From Epiperipatus broadwayi (lineage: Eukaryota > Onychophora > Udeonychophora > Euonychophora > Peripatidae): 64,000 nucleotides of DNA. The translations under genes and the position numbers were made by a program. The stretch covers positions 1,114,001 to 1,178,000 of the forward strand of contig JAQFVV010012668.1 in NCBI GenBank assembly GCA_028023455.1. Direction: 5' to 3'. Shown here piece by piece: positions 36,691-49,112 of this stretch. The notes beneath the pieces were generated by a model, which saw only the letters and a program-made list of their open reading frames with translations, had not been told where the DNA came from and did not search any database. Position 1 is the stretch's first letter; every line of letters starts with the position of its first letter.

Positions 36691-39600
36691 GTCATAATAA
36701 GGTAGAACGGTCAATTATTAAAAAATTTTAAATTTTAAGTTATATTTGTGTGATATATAAATAATAGTAGGATAATTAGATTTTATAGTACAATTTAAAG
36801 CTGAAAATACCTGGTATACAAAAATGTAAAGGATTATTTTAAAAGAAAACAGTTAAATAAAGCTTAAATATATCATTGCTTATGGTTGTGAAGGCTGGCC
36901 ATATAAAATAACACAGCTATAGATAGTTAAAAGTATATTAATAATTTGAGTATAATATTTTAAAACTAATAAATTAAATAAATGTTCTCTGTATTGTATA
37001 ATTATATTTAATATTCAAATTTAATAGAGTATAGTTTAAAATTGGATTTTAAGATGGTGAGAATTATATTTAGTTCAACATTTTAAAATTATTTTCCAAA
37101 TTTTTTATAAAATATATCAGTTTTGGTAATTTAGACCGAGACGTAAATAAAAAATCATTTGATAAAGTTAGTAAATACGTGACTGTATATTATATACCTT
37201 CACACACACGCTTGTTAAAATAATAATAAAGTTTGTGAATTTAAAACTAGATATAATTGCCATCGATCATTAAAGTAAAAGCTAAAATATTAAATATTGT
37301 TTTAATAATTGTTTTTTAAAGTTTAAATAATTTTGGTAAAATTAAAATTGAAGTTAAAAATATTAGTCTAAATAATATTTGAGACATTACGTCATCAATT
37401 CTTTATTTTAAACGTCTATTCTGTTATAAAACTAAAATGGATAAATTTGTTCGCGCTAAAATAAAGTTATTAACCAATCAACGGGGGTAAATTGGCAGAC
37501 AAAAATATAGGAATTATACAGAGCGGGGAGAAGGAATGTGAAAGTGAAAGAGAAAGTAACACATTTTTGTAGCTGATAACACCGTAGCTGGAAAAGTGAT
37601 ATAAATTTAAAATTTTGTATTTATTTTGAAAAAGTTCTTCTGTAACATATAATATATTTTGATTGTATCGATATGGATTGCTAATTTTAAAAGTTATCTT
37701 ACCAGGAAATTTATTCGAATTTAACCAAAACCTACAGTAGAGATGGAAGTACAAGGGAAAATATCTAAATTTATTACCGAAGTAAAAATATTTGGAAATT
37801 GTCTTAATGCAACTTTATTTATGCTCAACCAGAAACTGATTGTTATAACTCAAAGAAAAATAATTGGGACGCTACATGAAAACCTAAAGGAGAAGTTACA
37901 TGCCGTCAGAAAAAAAATTATGACGCAAAATTTATAAGGCTACTTTAAAGTTATGTTATACTTCTCTATGAAAAAATTTAATATGCTTTTTATTATAAAG
38001 AAAATAATGATGAAGAAAGAGTGTTTATCTTTTAAAGGAAAACATTATTAAAAATATAGTACAAGAATTTTAAAATAAAGAAAAATAAAGAAGAATATGA
38101 AAGTGCTATTATGGATTTTATAGAAAAGGAGCCGAAAACTTTATCTAATCAGAGAAAAATATTATAAAAAATTCAATGGAGAAAATGCTTGATTGATAAA
38201 ATATAAAATTAAATTACTTAATAAAAATGGATCCATGGAAACAGAAAATTTGCTGAATCTTTAAATAAAAGTACGTACAAGATGCATCGGGGGAAAAGTC
38301 GCGCGGGAAAATATTAGCAGACAATAGTAAAAGAGAATGCCATGAATTAATAATTGTATACAATATTGTAGAAAACCAAGGATTGTCGTCTATGAAGATT
38401 TATTAAACAGAGCTATTGTTTTACTTTAAAATAGAACATTAAGTGACTGAATGAAGAAATAAAAATATTTTTTTTTAGCTTAAATATGAACAGTTCAAGA
38501 AAGTCTGGTGAAGAAGTATCGTAAATATAATTTAAATATTTTTACTAATTTATTTCAAAATATAAAATGCTATATTAGATTAGGGAAAACATATAAACAT
38601 TAATTTAATAATAATGAGATTTAAATATAATAGCTTAAGAGAATGATAGAAATATTGTTTTAAAAAATAAAAAGTATGTATGGAATTTTTATATCTACAA
38701 GAATTAATGGAATGGTGAAGCCTACAGAACACGATCGAGAAGATCAAGATCGTTTTGGTAATTTTGGTATTTATTCATAATGCATAATGTATTTTTTTCA
38801 GATCATCTATTGAGTAAGAATGATGTGTGAAAGTTTTTAAAATTATAAGTACACATTTTTATACAACATTAAAACATATTCTAAGATAAGAATAATTTTA
38901 AATATGCATGCAATGAGTTATTTCAAGTATAATTAACAGTATAAGTTGTCAAAACAATTGTGTGATTCTTTTGAACTTTCATGTAACAAAGTATTAGATA
39001 TTTTAAAATAGTTTGTATATAATAAATATACGAGAAAAGTAGTAAAAGATTTTCTTAGAGAACAGCTGTATAGTTTTGAAATAAAATGAATTTTATTATT
39101 GTTAGAAAGGCAGATAAGAATTTGTCGATGTACTGTATAGAAAAATCTAGAGAAATAAGATCGGATAGTGACTTGGTAGTACTAGTGTAGAGGAAACCAA
39201 GATGATGTTTTGCTAAGAAATAAGAAAAATAAAGTATTTGGATCATGGTTAGTTTGTGTGCTTTCAGTATAGCTAACTAAATCCTATCACTGAACACATA
39301 TATTTTGGGCAGTGTCTTTACGTATCTTTTAAATTCTTTGATGTTATATAAAGCTGAAGAAATAGCTTTAGCATCACTCCTATAATAGAGGTGGGTAGAC
39401 AGACAAAGGTCACTCCTCTATAGTGTTTTTGAATTCACTGTGCCATTATTGTCAAGGTTTATGACGGATAATATTCTAGTTGTTTTGATCCTGTGCATCT
39501 ATTTTCGCTATCCTTTTTTGCGTGAATCTGCATCGTCAGAAAGATATTTTTTACAGAAATAATGAATAAAATAGAATCGAGGGTATGTTATCGTTTAAGT

Positions 39601-40970
39601 AAGAATAGTTTATTTACTGGAATGTGTTAGAATTGTGTAAATTTTAAAAGTGAAAGTAAAAAAAAATCATAAAGAGAGAAAGAATCATATAATACAGTTT
39701 AAAACCAATTTGGAAACGAATATAAGATTTTAAAAGAGAAATCTAAAACAAAGTTTTTTTTTTAAGTGATAATAAAATTTGAATATTTTTATAATAATAT
39801 TTACAAAATAAATATTGCATGTTTGTTAAGAAAATAATTCAATAATGTGTAATAGACACATATATTTGTGCATGGTGTGTTAATAATTGGAATTATCATC
39901 CGAAGCAAGGCTTGAATGAGTATATTAAATTAATAAGCATTGTATAGTGAACAATAAAACGTACTATCAAATGTAAAAGAATGTTTTGAATCTGTAGGAT
40001 TCCATATAACTAATATAAAATTAGAGTTTTATGATTTTGTAGAATGTTTATTACGAATGTAATTTTATAAAAATATAATTTTAAAAAAATAGTAGGGATA
40101 CAAAGTATTAGTGATAATTATAAATAAATACATTTTGTAACAAGCTAAACTAAAATAAGAAATCCAATAATAATAATACTGTACTTTCTTAAGTATTTAA
40201 AAGTTAAGAATTAACTAGAAAAATAAGTAGAAGTTTGGTTTTATTGTATAAACTAGTAAAATAATTTTGTGATAGGAGAGTAAGGATATCCAATGTACAT
40301 AATGTAAAATAGTGTTATTTGTTTTTGTTATTAATAAACTTTGTTGTAAATTTATTATAAAGCTTTGTGTCTTCGTTATTATTTCTCCACATGGATGCAT
40401 GATATCACAATACACATTTATAATTGAAACAGACATATAGTTTTGCACAAAATAGGTAAACATAAAAGTGTTATAATAATTTTGAAAATTTATTTGTATG
40501 ATAAAATTAAAAGATCATAATTATATTATTTATTGGTCATAAGTTGGTTGCCACAATATTAAAATAAATTATATGCTAATGTTGCCACACGTATTTTGTT
40601 GTCGGATTATTAAAAATACTGCCACGTACGTAATTATTTATTTCATTTAGGAAGTAATAAGATTATATTATACTATTATTATTATTATTATTATTATTAT
40701 TTATTGTTAGTTGCTGCGTAGTGAATTTATGACATAAAATTCCCTTTTCATAGTTTACTACCGTAATTTTAAATCAGTTCGAATACAATTTATGAACCTG
40801 AGATTTGATCTATTTTATTTATTCTATTTATTTACTTAATCTTATTTAATTGAGCTAGATTATTATTACAAAGAATATTAAGACATGATTATTATTTTAA
40901 TCATAGTGAAAAGAGCTTAGAAAGTCGTAAGAATACTATAAGTTAGTTATTTAGTATAGTAAAGGGGGGG
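36691..40970. other. No gene confirmed; CpG-containing block and a short ORF
   Basis: The stretch 37440-37600 is richer in G+C and CpG (TTCGCGC at 37450) than its surroundings. A 64-residue open frame (37743-37937, plus) starts just after. It is rich in Lys and Ile, with no known domain. Further less A+T-rich spots occur at 38280-38420, 38700-38760 and 39360-39540. This could be an old retroelement 5' region or a decayed gene. The minus-strand open frames at 37470, 39055 and 40215 show nothing recognisable. Confidence 0.35.
40676..40703. repeat. (ATT)n microsatellite
   Basis: Nine or so consecutive ATT triplets. Confidence 0.9.
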
Positions 40971-40974
40971 AATA

Positions 40975-41132
40975 GTGTTCTTATGCCATTGAGATAGTAT
41001 CATGTGGATAATATCTCAATGTAGTCTGTCTCGTTCCCCGTGTCGTCACTCCATGTCTCATGAAAATAATAAATATTTATTAATTCATTTACAAATACAA
41101 CTGTACTTGTATTTTAAAAGTTAGAACCAGTA
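40975..41132 (+). repeat. Possible solo LTR fragment
   Basis: A less A+T-rich segment starting near TGTTCTTATGCC, with a polyadenylation-like AATAAATA at 41067, then a T/A-rich tail and AGTTAGAACCAGTA, which has the look of an LTR end plus primer-binding region. No second LTR or gag/pol sequence was found, so this rests on pattern only. Confidence 0.25.
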
Positions 41133-41284
41133 ATCATTTTTTAATTAACGCTGGATATTTCATTCATTTATTTATTTGTTAAACTGAGCTAGAACCCGGA
41201 ATATATATGCGTAATAATATTTATGCGTAATAATTATGTTAAGGAGGACGTGGACGGAGGAGGAGGGCAGAATATATATATATA

Positions 41285-42870
41285 AACTCTTTTTACTCTC
41301 CATACTATTTCTCCATCTCTCTAACTCCCTAGCTTTTATTAATAAATTTATTCTTTTATCCCATTCCTTACTACTATAACACTCAATAATCCTCTTAACA
41401 CAATCATCCCATCTTTTGTACAAATATACTGATATAAATTTTTTATCGAAATCTTTTGCATACCGCATTACCTTTCTCACCCATCTTGTTACATGCCCTT
41501 TACTCATAACCCAATTAAATACTATTTTAGCTATTCTTTTATTATCCATAAACTGCAATCTACCAAACATTTTCATTTTACTTTTTGCATCTCTCATATG
41601 AAAACTTGACCATCCCATTTCTCCTTGAATTACCTCCCTTGCTGTCCATACTTCTGCATCCAATGCATGTCTTCCTACTTCTCTTTGAGCTTTTTCTAAG
41701 TAATCTAATATCTTTTTACTAACATATAATGCATCATTACCATATGTTAACCCTGCTACTGCAACTCCTTTCCATATAATTCTAGCTACATCATATTTAT
41801 TATATGAAAACACTGTTAATTTCTTTATCAATCCCTTTCTTTTCTTTGCTTCATTTATCAATTTTTTCTCCCATTCATCCAAATAATTTTTCTGATTACT
41901 TAAAATAATTCCCAAATAATTATATCTATTCACCACACTTAAATTAATATCTCCCAATAAAAATTCTACATCTTCTCTTTCCCCAGTATTACCAACATCA
42001 TTATATTTGATTTTTCTTCACTAATTTTAATCCCCATCTCTTTACCCATCCTTGCACATGTCCTCAACATAACTTCCATATCTTACTCTTTTTTCTGCAC
42101 ACAAAAATATATCATTTGCAAAAAAAAGACCTGACAAAATATATACTCCCTTACTACCTAATAACGATATCTCTATCCCTCTTCCTAATCTTTCTATTGC
42201 TATTTCCATTTCACTCAAATACAACACAAACAAAATAGGTGACATAGGGCATCCTTGCCTTAGTCCCACCCCATTTTTAACTTTAATTGATTCTATATTC
42301 TCTAATTGATATATATATATATATATTATTTTCATATAATTTCTTTATAATATCTACTAAAGCTTCATCCACTCCCAAATTTACTAAACTTATCCATAAT
42401 CTATTTCTATTTACTCTATCATATGCCTTCTCTATATCTATAAAACTCGTATATAACTGTTTGCCTAAATTCCTACTCATATCCATAAGTTGTGTAACTA
42501 CAAATAAACTATCTCCTATACACCTATCTAATCTAAAACCTCCTTGCATTTCCCCCACTACATTATTCCCTTCCATCCATCCATTTTACAACTCTTCTAG
42601 CCACCATATATAAAAAAAACTTTATATAAAACTGATGTTACCACTATCGGTCTATAATTATTCAACTTTCTATGATCCTTACCCTTTCCTTTAAATAATA
42701 ACATTACTCTTGTATTACTCCAACTACTTGGGTAAACTCTATTCTGTGCCATTTTATTAAAACAGGATAATAACTTTACTTTTGCCCTATATTCTAAATT
42801 CATTACCATCTCTGCTGCCCATCCATCTAAACCTCTTGCCTTCCTACTTTTCAATTTCTTCTCTACCTCT
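41285..42870 (-). pseudogene. Reverse transcriptase of LINE family Z
   Basis: Spread over three frames. 42854-42597: KARGLDGWAAEM and NNYRPIVVTSVLYKVF. 42576-42283: GGFRLDRCIGD and motif A SFIDIEKAYDRVNR. 42335-42042: motif B VGLRQGCPMSPILF and motif C FFANDIFLCAE, where the usual FADD has one Asp replaced by Asn. A KEMGIKISEEKS block (motif D) lies near 42030. The open frame 41957-41172 has NRYNYLGIILS, then a long thumb/connection region with IWKGVAVAGLTYG and GEMGWSSFHMRDAKSK, ending ERWRNSMESKKSL. Beyond 41285 this frame runs into unrelated sequence. Frameshifts and the lost Asp make it inactive. The block order is that of LINE, not Penelope, enzymes. I do not assign a clade. Confidence 0.82.
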
Positions 42871-42999
42871 ATTATCTATTTTTATAACTACTTTCATATA
42901 CTATTCTTAACCATTTTTACCCCTAACCCTAATTTCTTCCTCTTTTCTTATATTATCAGTGTTCTTACCCCCAATCCCTATTAAGATTAGGTGTAATTT

Positions 43000-43480
43000 T
43001 CTTAATTAATATTACCTTTTTTATTTTCCTATCTCTTTTTTATCTGTATAGCTAATCATTCTTATACTCTTTTCCCCAATATTCTGATCCATTTCCATAA
43101 TATGCATATATATTGGTGACCTTCTACCATATTTACGCTGTTACAATCTAATATATATAGAATTTTTCATTTCACCCATATACTTATTTCTAATTCTTTT
43201 ATCCTTACATATCTTACATTCTATTTCATACACCCCATTAATATTCTTCCTCTCTCCAATTATATATTTATTATCCAAGATCTCCAATTATATTTTTTCT
43301 TCTCCTATTCACTATTCTATATATTATAATATCCTTAAATGTTTTATTAATTATTCTAATAATTTCATTTATCCCTTTAACTACTGTATTATCATTAGTT
43401 TTAATTTCTATATATTTCTTTTTATTATCCTTTTTTATATTGTCTTTACCTTCTTTTTCTTCTTTATATTTCTCTTCTAT
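43000..43480 (-). pseudogene. GIY-YIG-like endonuclease remnant upstream of the LINE reverse transcriptase
   Basis: Minus strand, two frames. First frame: KYIEIKTNDNTVVKGINEII, NKTFKDIIIYRIVNRRRKN (43410-43265). Second frame: NGVYEIECKICKDKR, NKYMGEM, NSIYIRL (43240-43145), then SPIYMHIMEMDQNIGE (43110-43070). This resembles the tail of Penelope-like retroelement proteins: GVYxIxCxxC followed by Y(I/M)GE, then an Arg-containing helix and a His-containing helix. YIG appears as YMG. It has two stops and one frame change. It could be the N-terminal part of family Z, a fragment of a separate Penelope-like element, or a chance likeness strengthened by composition. Confidence 0.5.
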
Positions 43481-43486
43481 CTTTTC

Positions 43487-44050
43487 TAAAAGGAAGTTAA
43501 ATTACTAGTAAAAAATGGATATTAGAGAAAAGTAGAATAGAATAAGATAAAATTTATGTGTAATAATTGAGATAATAAGGTAAAAATGTATGAATTATAA
43601 ATAGATAAAATTAAAAGATAAGAAGAGATAAGAAGAATAAAGAATGATACATTATTAGTGATAAGAGTAATAAAATTGGGATAATAAAAAAAAATACAAA
43701 AGGTAAGCTTAGTGTATGATGTATAAAATATTATATGTATAAAAGATAATACGTATAAAATAAAATATTATGGATATTAGAATAATAGGAAGATAGGAAA
43801 GAGGAATTAATAATCAAAAATTAAAAAAGTAATTGTATATAAGAGATATAATATATTTTAAAGATTTTTAAAAAGTTAATAGAAAATTAACAAATTTTGA
43901 GAAGTGATAATTTTTTTATAAAATATGAATATAATGTTATGTGTATTTGAATTTTGTAGATCTGACGAAGACTGCATACAGTTGAAACTGCAATAATAAT
44001 AATAAATTTTTGCTGAAAAAAGTATAAGAATAATTATTTGAATTGCAATA
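43487..44050 (+). mobile_element. 3' untranslated end of LINE family Z, copy B
   Basis: About 560 bases that are the reverse complement of 35615-36167, starting AAAAGGAAGTTAAATTACTA and ending GAATTGCAATA. It contains GATCTGACGAAGACTGC near 43960. It abuts, without a gap, the family X LINE that starts at 44051, so family Z appears to have inserted into family X sequence. Confidence 0.85.
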
Positions 44051-44990
44051 TTGTATATGAAGATAGCAGCAATAAAGGAAAGGAATAAGAAAAGTGTTAA
44101 AAACAGCATCATCATACTGGAGTTTGTTTTATATCTCGACATCAAACTGCCAAAATATTTAAATTGTTTTATATTATCAAAATGATTTTCATCCAAATTA
44201 AAAACATCATTAATTATTAAACTAAAATCTTTATAAGTTGATTTCAAAATATTAGTATATTATTAGTATTCTAACTCCAGAATCCAAAAAAAAAAAAAAG
44301 ATTCATGCTTTTACTTTTTAATCTATTCAATTTAATAATTCCACCCATGTTCAAAGATCACGGTCATAAGAATCAAAAACATTATTGGAACAAATTCACA
44401 TTCTTGTTTAACACTAACTTCATTGCAAATGACCCAGATTTCTACCTATAGTAATAATATTCTCTCATTCCATCTTGTAAAGGTTATATTTCAAACAACG
44501 TCAAAGAAGTATTTAATTAATCTAATCAAATGCCTTCATCAAATTGATAAAAGCAATGACTAAATCAGTCTTTAGTTTTATTATACTTGCTTGATTGTAA
44601 AAACAATTTCTATAACACTTCTTGATTATTTAAAATGTATTCAACAAAATCTTTGAAAAATATTTTTGATGTAATGGATAATAATAATATTCCATGACAA
44701 TTATTGCAAAATATCTTTATGTCAGTAATTTATACCATGGTGTATGCATTTATTGACTTTTTTCTAAATATCATACTATTAGATTTATTAAACATTATAT
44801 ATTAAATGAGTCTTCTATCCTACTAAAACTTAGCTCTGAAGATTTATATAAAATAGAATAGTTAGAAGATCAGTGTCTCCTTTAAATTAATCAAAGAGGG
44901 ACTATTTTTCTGAGGAAATGAGTAAATAGTTGGTGCTCTAAAAGTATATTTGAATTACCAACGTTATAGATATTTCATGCACCACAAGCA
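44051..44990 (-). pseudogene. LINE family X fragment, reverse transcriptase core, broken
   Basis: Minus strand, many stops. From upstream: CNNCHGILLLSITSKIFFK (about 44690), AFINLMKAFD (about 44540, motif A), a VKQECEFVPIMF-like motif B (about 44380), YKDFSLIIN (about 44225) and FDNIKQFKYFGSLMS (about 44170), followed by a stretch like the post-palm sequence of the copy at 52241-53690. The motif C block is missing between motif B and YKDFSLIIN. The 3' part is cut off at 44050 by family Z. Upstream homology fades near 44990. Confidence 0.7.
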
Positions 44991-47961
44991 CATATAATAA
45001 ATATCCTTGTCATTCATTCATGGAAATATAGTTGTATAGCAATCAGTCTCCTCTTTGTTCATATTACAACAATTGAAATTAGTACCGTTATTCATATTTT
45101 AGATCATTACCATTGGTACTATTATCCGTTTACCATTTAATCATATTTACATATACGGGATTTTATTTGTATTCTTTCCAACAATTTTTATTATAATACT
45201 TAAGGGAAATAAAACAATTTATAAATAAAGTAATCCATTTTAAGGCAAATATCTCTCTTACAGTCTTTAGAAAGGAACAATGAAGAAGAAAACACACACA
45301 TACTAGACTTGACAAGTATGACGATGATTGGATCGCAGTTCGATTCTAAGAATAAACAAATATATTCATGTTCTAAATAAATACTACATCAACACAAAAT
45401 AAACAAAAATTCTAAAAAGAAACATATTAAAAAGCAAACACTATCGTAAAAACTATTCTCACGTTAAAGACTATTTACATGACAATGAATATTAATTTTT
45501 TTAAATCATATATATATATAAAATAATAACTAATCTCATTTTGAGTTCTATGTTCTCAACTTTCAATTCATTCAGTCACATTTTACAAAAATAACTTGAG
45601 CTAAGCAAAAAGAAATTCAAATATTGATAAAGCCAAAAATCTTCCTAAGCTTCTTTCAATCAGTGTAGTTCAAAGAAGTAAACTACGATCATTAGAAAAT
45701 GCCAAGCTAATATACAAAAAAAAAAAAAAAAATAGAGAAAGAAAGAGCAGGGTAATTACTGAGTGCATTCTAATTTCACAAAAAGCTTAAAATTAATGAG
45801 GAAAAGTTCATGAGAAAACTGTAAAAGGTTGCAAAGAATGGCTCTTTATTCATTTAATCTGTCTTCATTTATATATCTATATACAGATTCTGATTGATGT
45901 GATTAAATAATCAATTTATGTATTTGGGATTATAATTTCTGATCATTTTTGTTTGGCATGTGAATTAGAGGTTCAAATACTTGAATCTTAACATGGCTAC
46001 ATGTTGATAATTTGACATTTATTCATGACATCACTCTTTATACTCTCATGCAAGGCAAGGAATGATTTCTATGTGTTTTTAACATCTTGTAAAAAAAATG
46101 AATACACATTACATGACAGAAATATTTTCAAGTTTTTTTGCAACTATTCACCATGAACTTCTTTTACTATGCATACATTTTTCAAACAATCTTTATTCTT
46201 CAGGTAAATTATATATATATTGTACCATCTTCATCTAGATTTAAATCCGGAAGCATTATGTTCCTAAGAAAAAAAACTGTTGGCTTACTTTATTTTTCAA
46301 TTGTTAAAAAAAACCCAATAGATTACAATATTAATACAGTTATTGCCAATCCATTGTAATATGAGATAATGTATATGAATTTTAAATTTCTCTTAACAAG
46401 CAGTATTTTAAATTGTATATTGTAATAAAGTTAATGTGTTATTATTAGACAGATTGAATTTATGTTTTATTTACTGCATATATTTAACAAATAGTACATG
46501 AACCTAATTAACATGATAGTAAATTATTATTTAAAATGTGTGTATGCATGCTTATGTGCGTTGCGTTTATGCAATTAAAATCTGAAATATATATTTTAAA
46601 ATACTTATATACTGTATATATAATTATTTCAATAGGTATGTAAAAATATAGGATATTGTATATTAAATAAATAAATATATAAAGGTATGTTCATATTTCA
46701 TTTAAATGATGATTTTAAAATATATTTTAATATGCAGATTTATGTTAATAATTTTTAAAGCGTTTATCTATATAACAAAGTCAAAAAATATATTTTACAA
46801 ACTCTGCTGCATTTTGAGAACTTTTTACTGAGCAAAATTTAACTCTTTATAACATAAACAATGGCTTAAGTATTTTGTCATTAGGAAAAATTTATAAAAA
46901 ATTCTGATTTTAAATGTATTATATACAACATTAAAAGTTAAATCTTACTATAAAAATGAATAGCTAGATAATAATAAAAAAATTTGCTCCAAAAGATATG
47001 TATTTTGAGAAATCTATTAACATCTTGGAATGAAATCATCTCGATGCACAATGTATTTCAAGTGACACGGAGATATAGAAATTCGTGAAATACTCTTGAT
47101 GCTACAATATCTATTGGCACTAAAATAACTAAAGGATAGAACTTAGAATTTATTAGAGATTAAATTTGTAATACTACAGCAACGTTATTATAGAATACCA
47201 AAGAATTATATAGTGCTATTATTCATATAAATGGAAATATTAATGTCTCAACATTTTACTATGGATTATTTTATTTAAAATGTATAGTACATTCAGGTAG
47301 ATACAAATTATGTTTTGAATGATGTGATTAAAATATAATGAAATTCAAATACAATGCTTACATGATATATCTTCATACTATAAACAGTAATCAAATACCT
47401 CGGGACTTATGAACGTAAATTTTATAATGTTTCTATAAATATTTTTCTATTATTATGTATTAATAAATATGCTTTTAAATGAAGTTTTTAATTAAAAAAA
47501 TATCTAACAATTCTTGAAAAGGTTAATCAGGTCATATGTTTTCATTACATATTTATTTACTGCAGAATATATGTGTAGTTTTTATTACATTGAATCTAAA
47601 CTAACTAAAAAAAAAAATTAGATTATTTTAAAACAAAATTTAAATTTTATGCTTGTTTGTTTACATTATTTATATATTTGAAATTCAATAGATTTTAAAT
47701 ATAAGTATTTTTGACTTATACTTAGGATAATGTATAATACTTCAACAATAATGTAATTTTGTACTTAAATTGTTAATCATACATTTATGATTGTAAGGAA
47801 AACTATGAAACAAATTAAACAATAGTTTGTTTATATATATTTTAAGGGTTTATTTATAGTTGCATATGAAAATATAATATTTTCTTTCTTGTTTATTAGT
47901 GTATCATTCACAGCATCTGCTAGTTATATAAATAACAAATTTATACAATATGTATAATCAT
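44991..47961. other. A+T-rich spacer, no gene seen
   Basis: A B-box-like GCAGTTCGATTC at 45336 has no A-box partner. (TA)n tracts lie near 45510 and 46210. The open frame 46138-46359 (plus) is hydrophobic, A/T-driven and unrecognised. Confidence 0.45.
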
Positions 47962-48651
47962 CACTTGATCACCATTTCTTATGCTACCACATAACTGTTA
48001 TTAACACAGGCAAAACTCTCCATATAGTAGTGCAACTCAGTTCTCATCCAATATCTCCAGACTAGTTTCTGGCTTGTGGCTTTCATCGGTGAGGAGCTTT
48101 GAATCTGAGAGCACTGCACCTAGATCTTAGGATCTAATGCAACCCTCCAACAGCCACTGAGTGGCACTATTGTATGGAGAGTTTTTCCCGAGTTAATAAC
48201 AGTTATGTGCTAGCATAAGAAATGATGATCATGTGATGTTTAGTGGTTTAACACCAATCCTGCCTAATATGATAGTAGTGGCTATGGTTGTTAAAGAGGC
48301 AAAGACACCAAAATATAGGGTACTGAACTGAATTTAGACTCGTAAGACTATATAAGCAATTGAGCTTAGATTGAAAATATTATTGTGGTTTCAATTTTAT
48401 TCTCATAGTTTTGTAGTTAAGTAGAGATAAAAGGTGGCTGCTGGAGGGTTGCATTAGATCCTAAGATTTAGGTGCAGTGCTCTCAGATCCAAAGCTCCTC
48501 ACTGACAAAGGCCACAAGCCAGAAACTAATCTGGGATATTGAATGAGTAGGCACTAGATAGGGATTTTATGCACAAGCCTTCTGGAATCCATTGATTACT
48601 CTGGTTGGCAATGGGTGGCACTACTGTATGGAGAGTTTTGCCTGTGTTATA
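47962..48651. mobile_element. Foldback element, copy 2 (rearranged relative of 14918-15508)
   Basis: Read on minus from 48649, it follows copy 1 base by base: inverted arm (AAAACTCTCCATACAGTAGT), the body with TCTTAGGATCTAATGCAACC and the TATATAGTC block. It then continues into a second, inverted partial body (48030-48160) and a closing arm at 47962-48035. It is thus a larger palindrome than copy 1. The flanks carry TATAATCAT at 47953-47961 and 48652-48660 (9 identical bases, a decayed or shorter target duplication). The open frame at 48526-48714 overlaps it and is not a gene. Confidence 0.75.
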
Positions 48652-48660
48652 TATAATCAT

Positions 48661-49112
48661 ACAATTTATATTTAATTCATACTCAAATATCTTCATCAAC
48701 ATTATTTCATTCATTTATTAATATACATTTTATTTATTTATTATGTTTCTTATATCAGTAAATTTTCATTTTTAATAATTAAAATTGAATCTCATGATTA
48801 TTCATAGTTTATTGATCACATTAAATTTTAATAACAACTTAAAGAATCTACATATTTTATTTGCATACTAAATATTCAGCTAGTCAAAATATTGAATATA
48901 CATTTACATATTTTAATAATCTATAGTACTATTTTAGTATTTTCTCATTTATAGTTTATCAAATACAATGAATAAATTAATATTACAAGTTAAGCTAATG
49001 TCTTAATAAACACTAATTGGTTAAATACATATATTTATCTTCATTTAAACTGGTATAAATTGCCACTCGACATTATTTGTATTTTGATAATTTATATTCA
49101 TTTAATCATTAG
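48661..49112. other. A+T-rich spacer, no gene seen
   Basis: No recognisable feature. Confidence 0.5.

Larger units (their letters stand above)
41285..43486 (-). mobile_element. Inverted internal segment of LINE family Z, copy B
   Basis: Minus strand, carrying a GIY-YIG-like remnant (about 43480-43000), the reverse transcriptase (42870-41950) and the thumb/connection region (41957-41285). It is joined head to head with the family Z 3' end on plus (43487-44050). This is the arrangement left by twin priming: an inverted 5' part left of the 3' part. About 500 bases of the C-terminal coding sequence seen in copy A are missing between the two parts. The inner end at 41270-41285 is an AT tract. Confidence 0.65.

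Noticed and set aside
40975-41132. A full LTR retrotransposon around the LTR-like segment
   Set aside because: No gag, protease, integrase or second LTR could be found, so only a weak solo-LTR call is kept.
41416-42613. Plus-strand open frames at 41416-41601 and 42287-42613
   Set aside because: Antisense to the family Z reverse transcriptase, and they lack any motif of their own.
45330-45350. B-box-like GCAGTTCGATTC (also AGTTCAATTC at 30411) as tRNA genes
   Set aside because: No A box or cloverleaf could be built around either; single short motifs are expected by chance.
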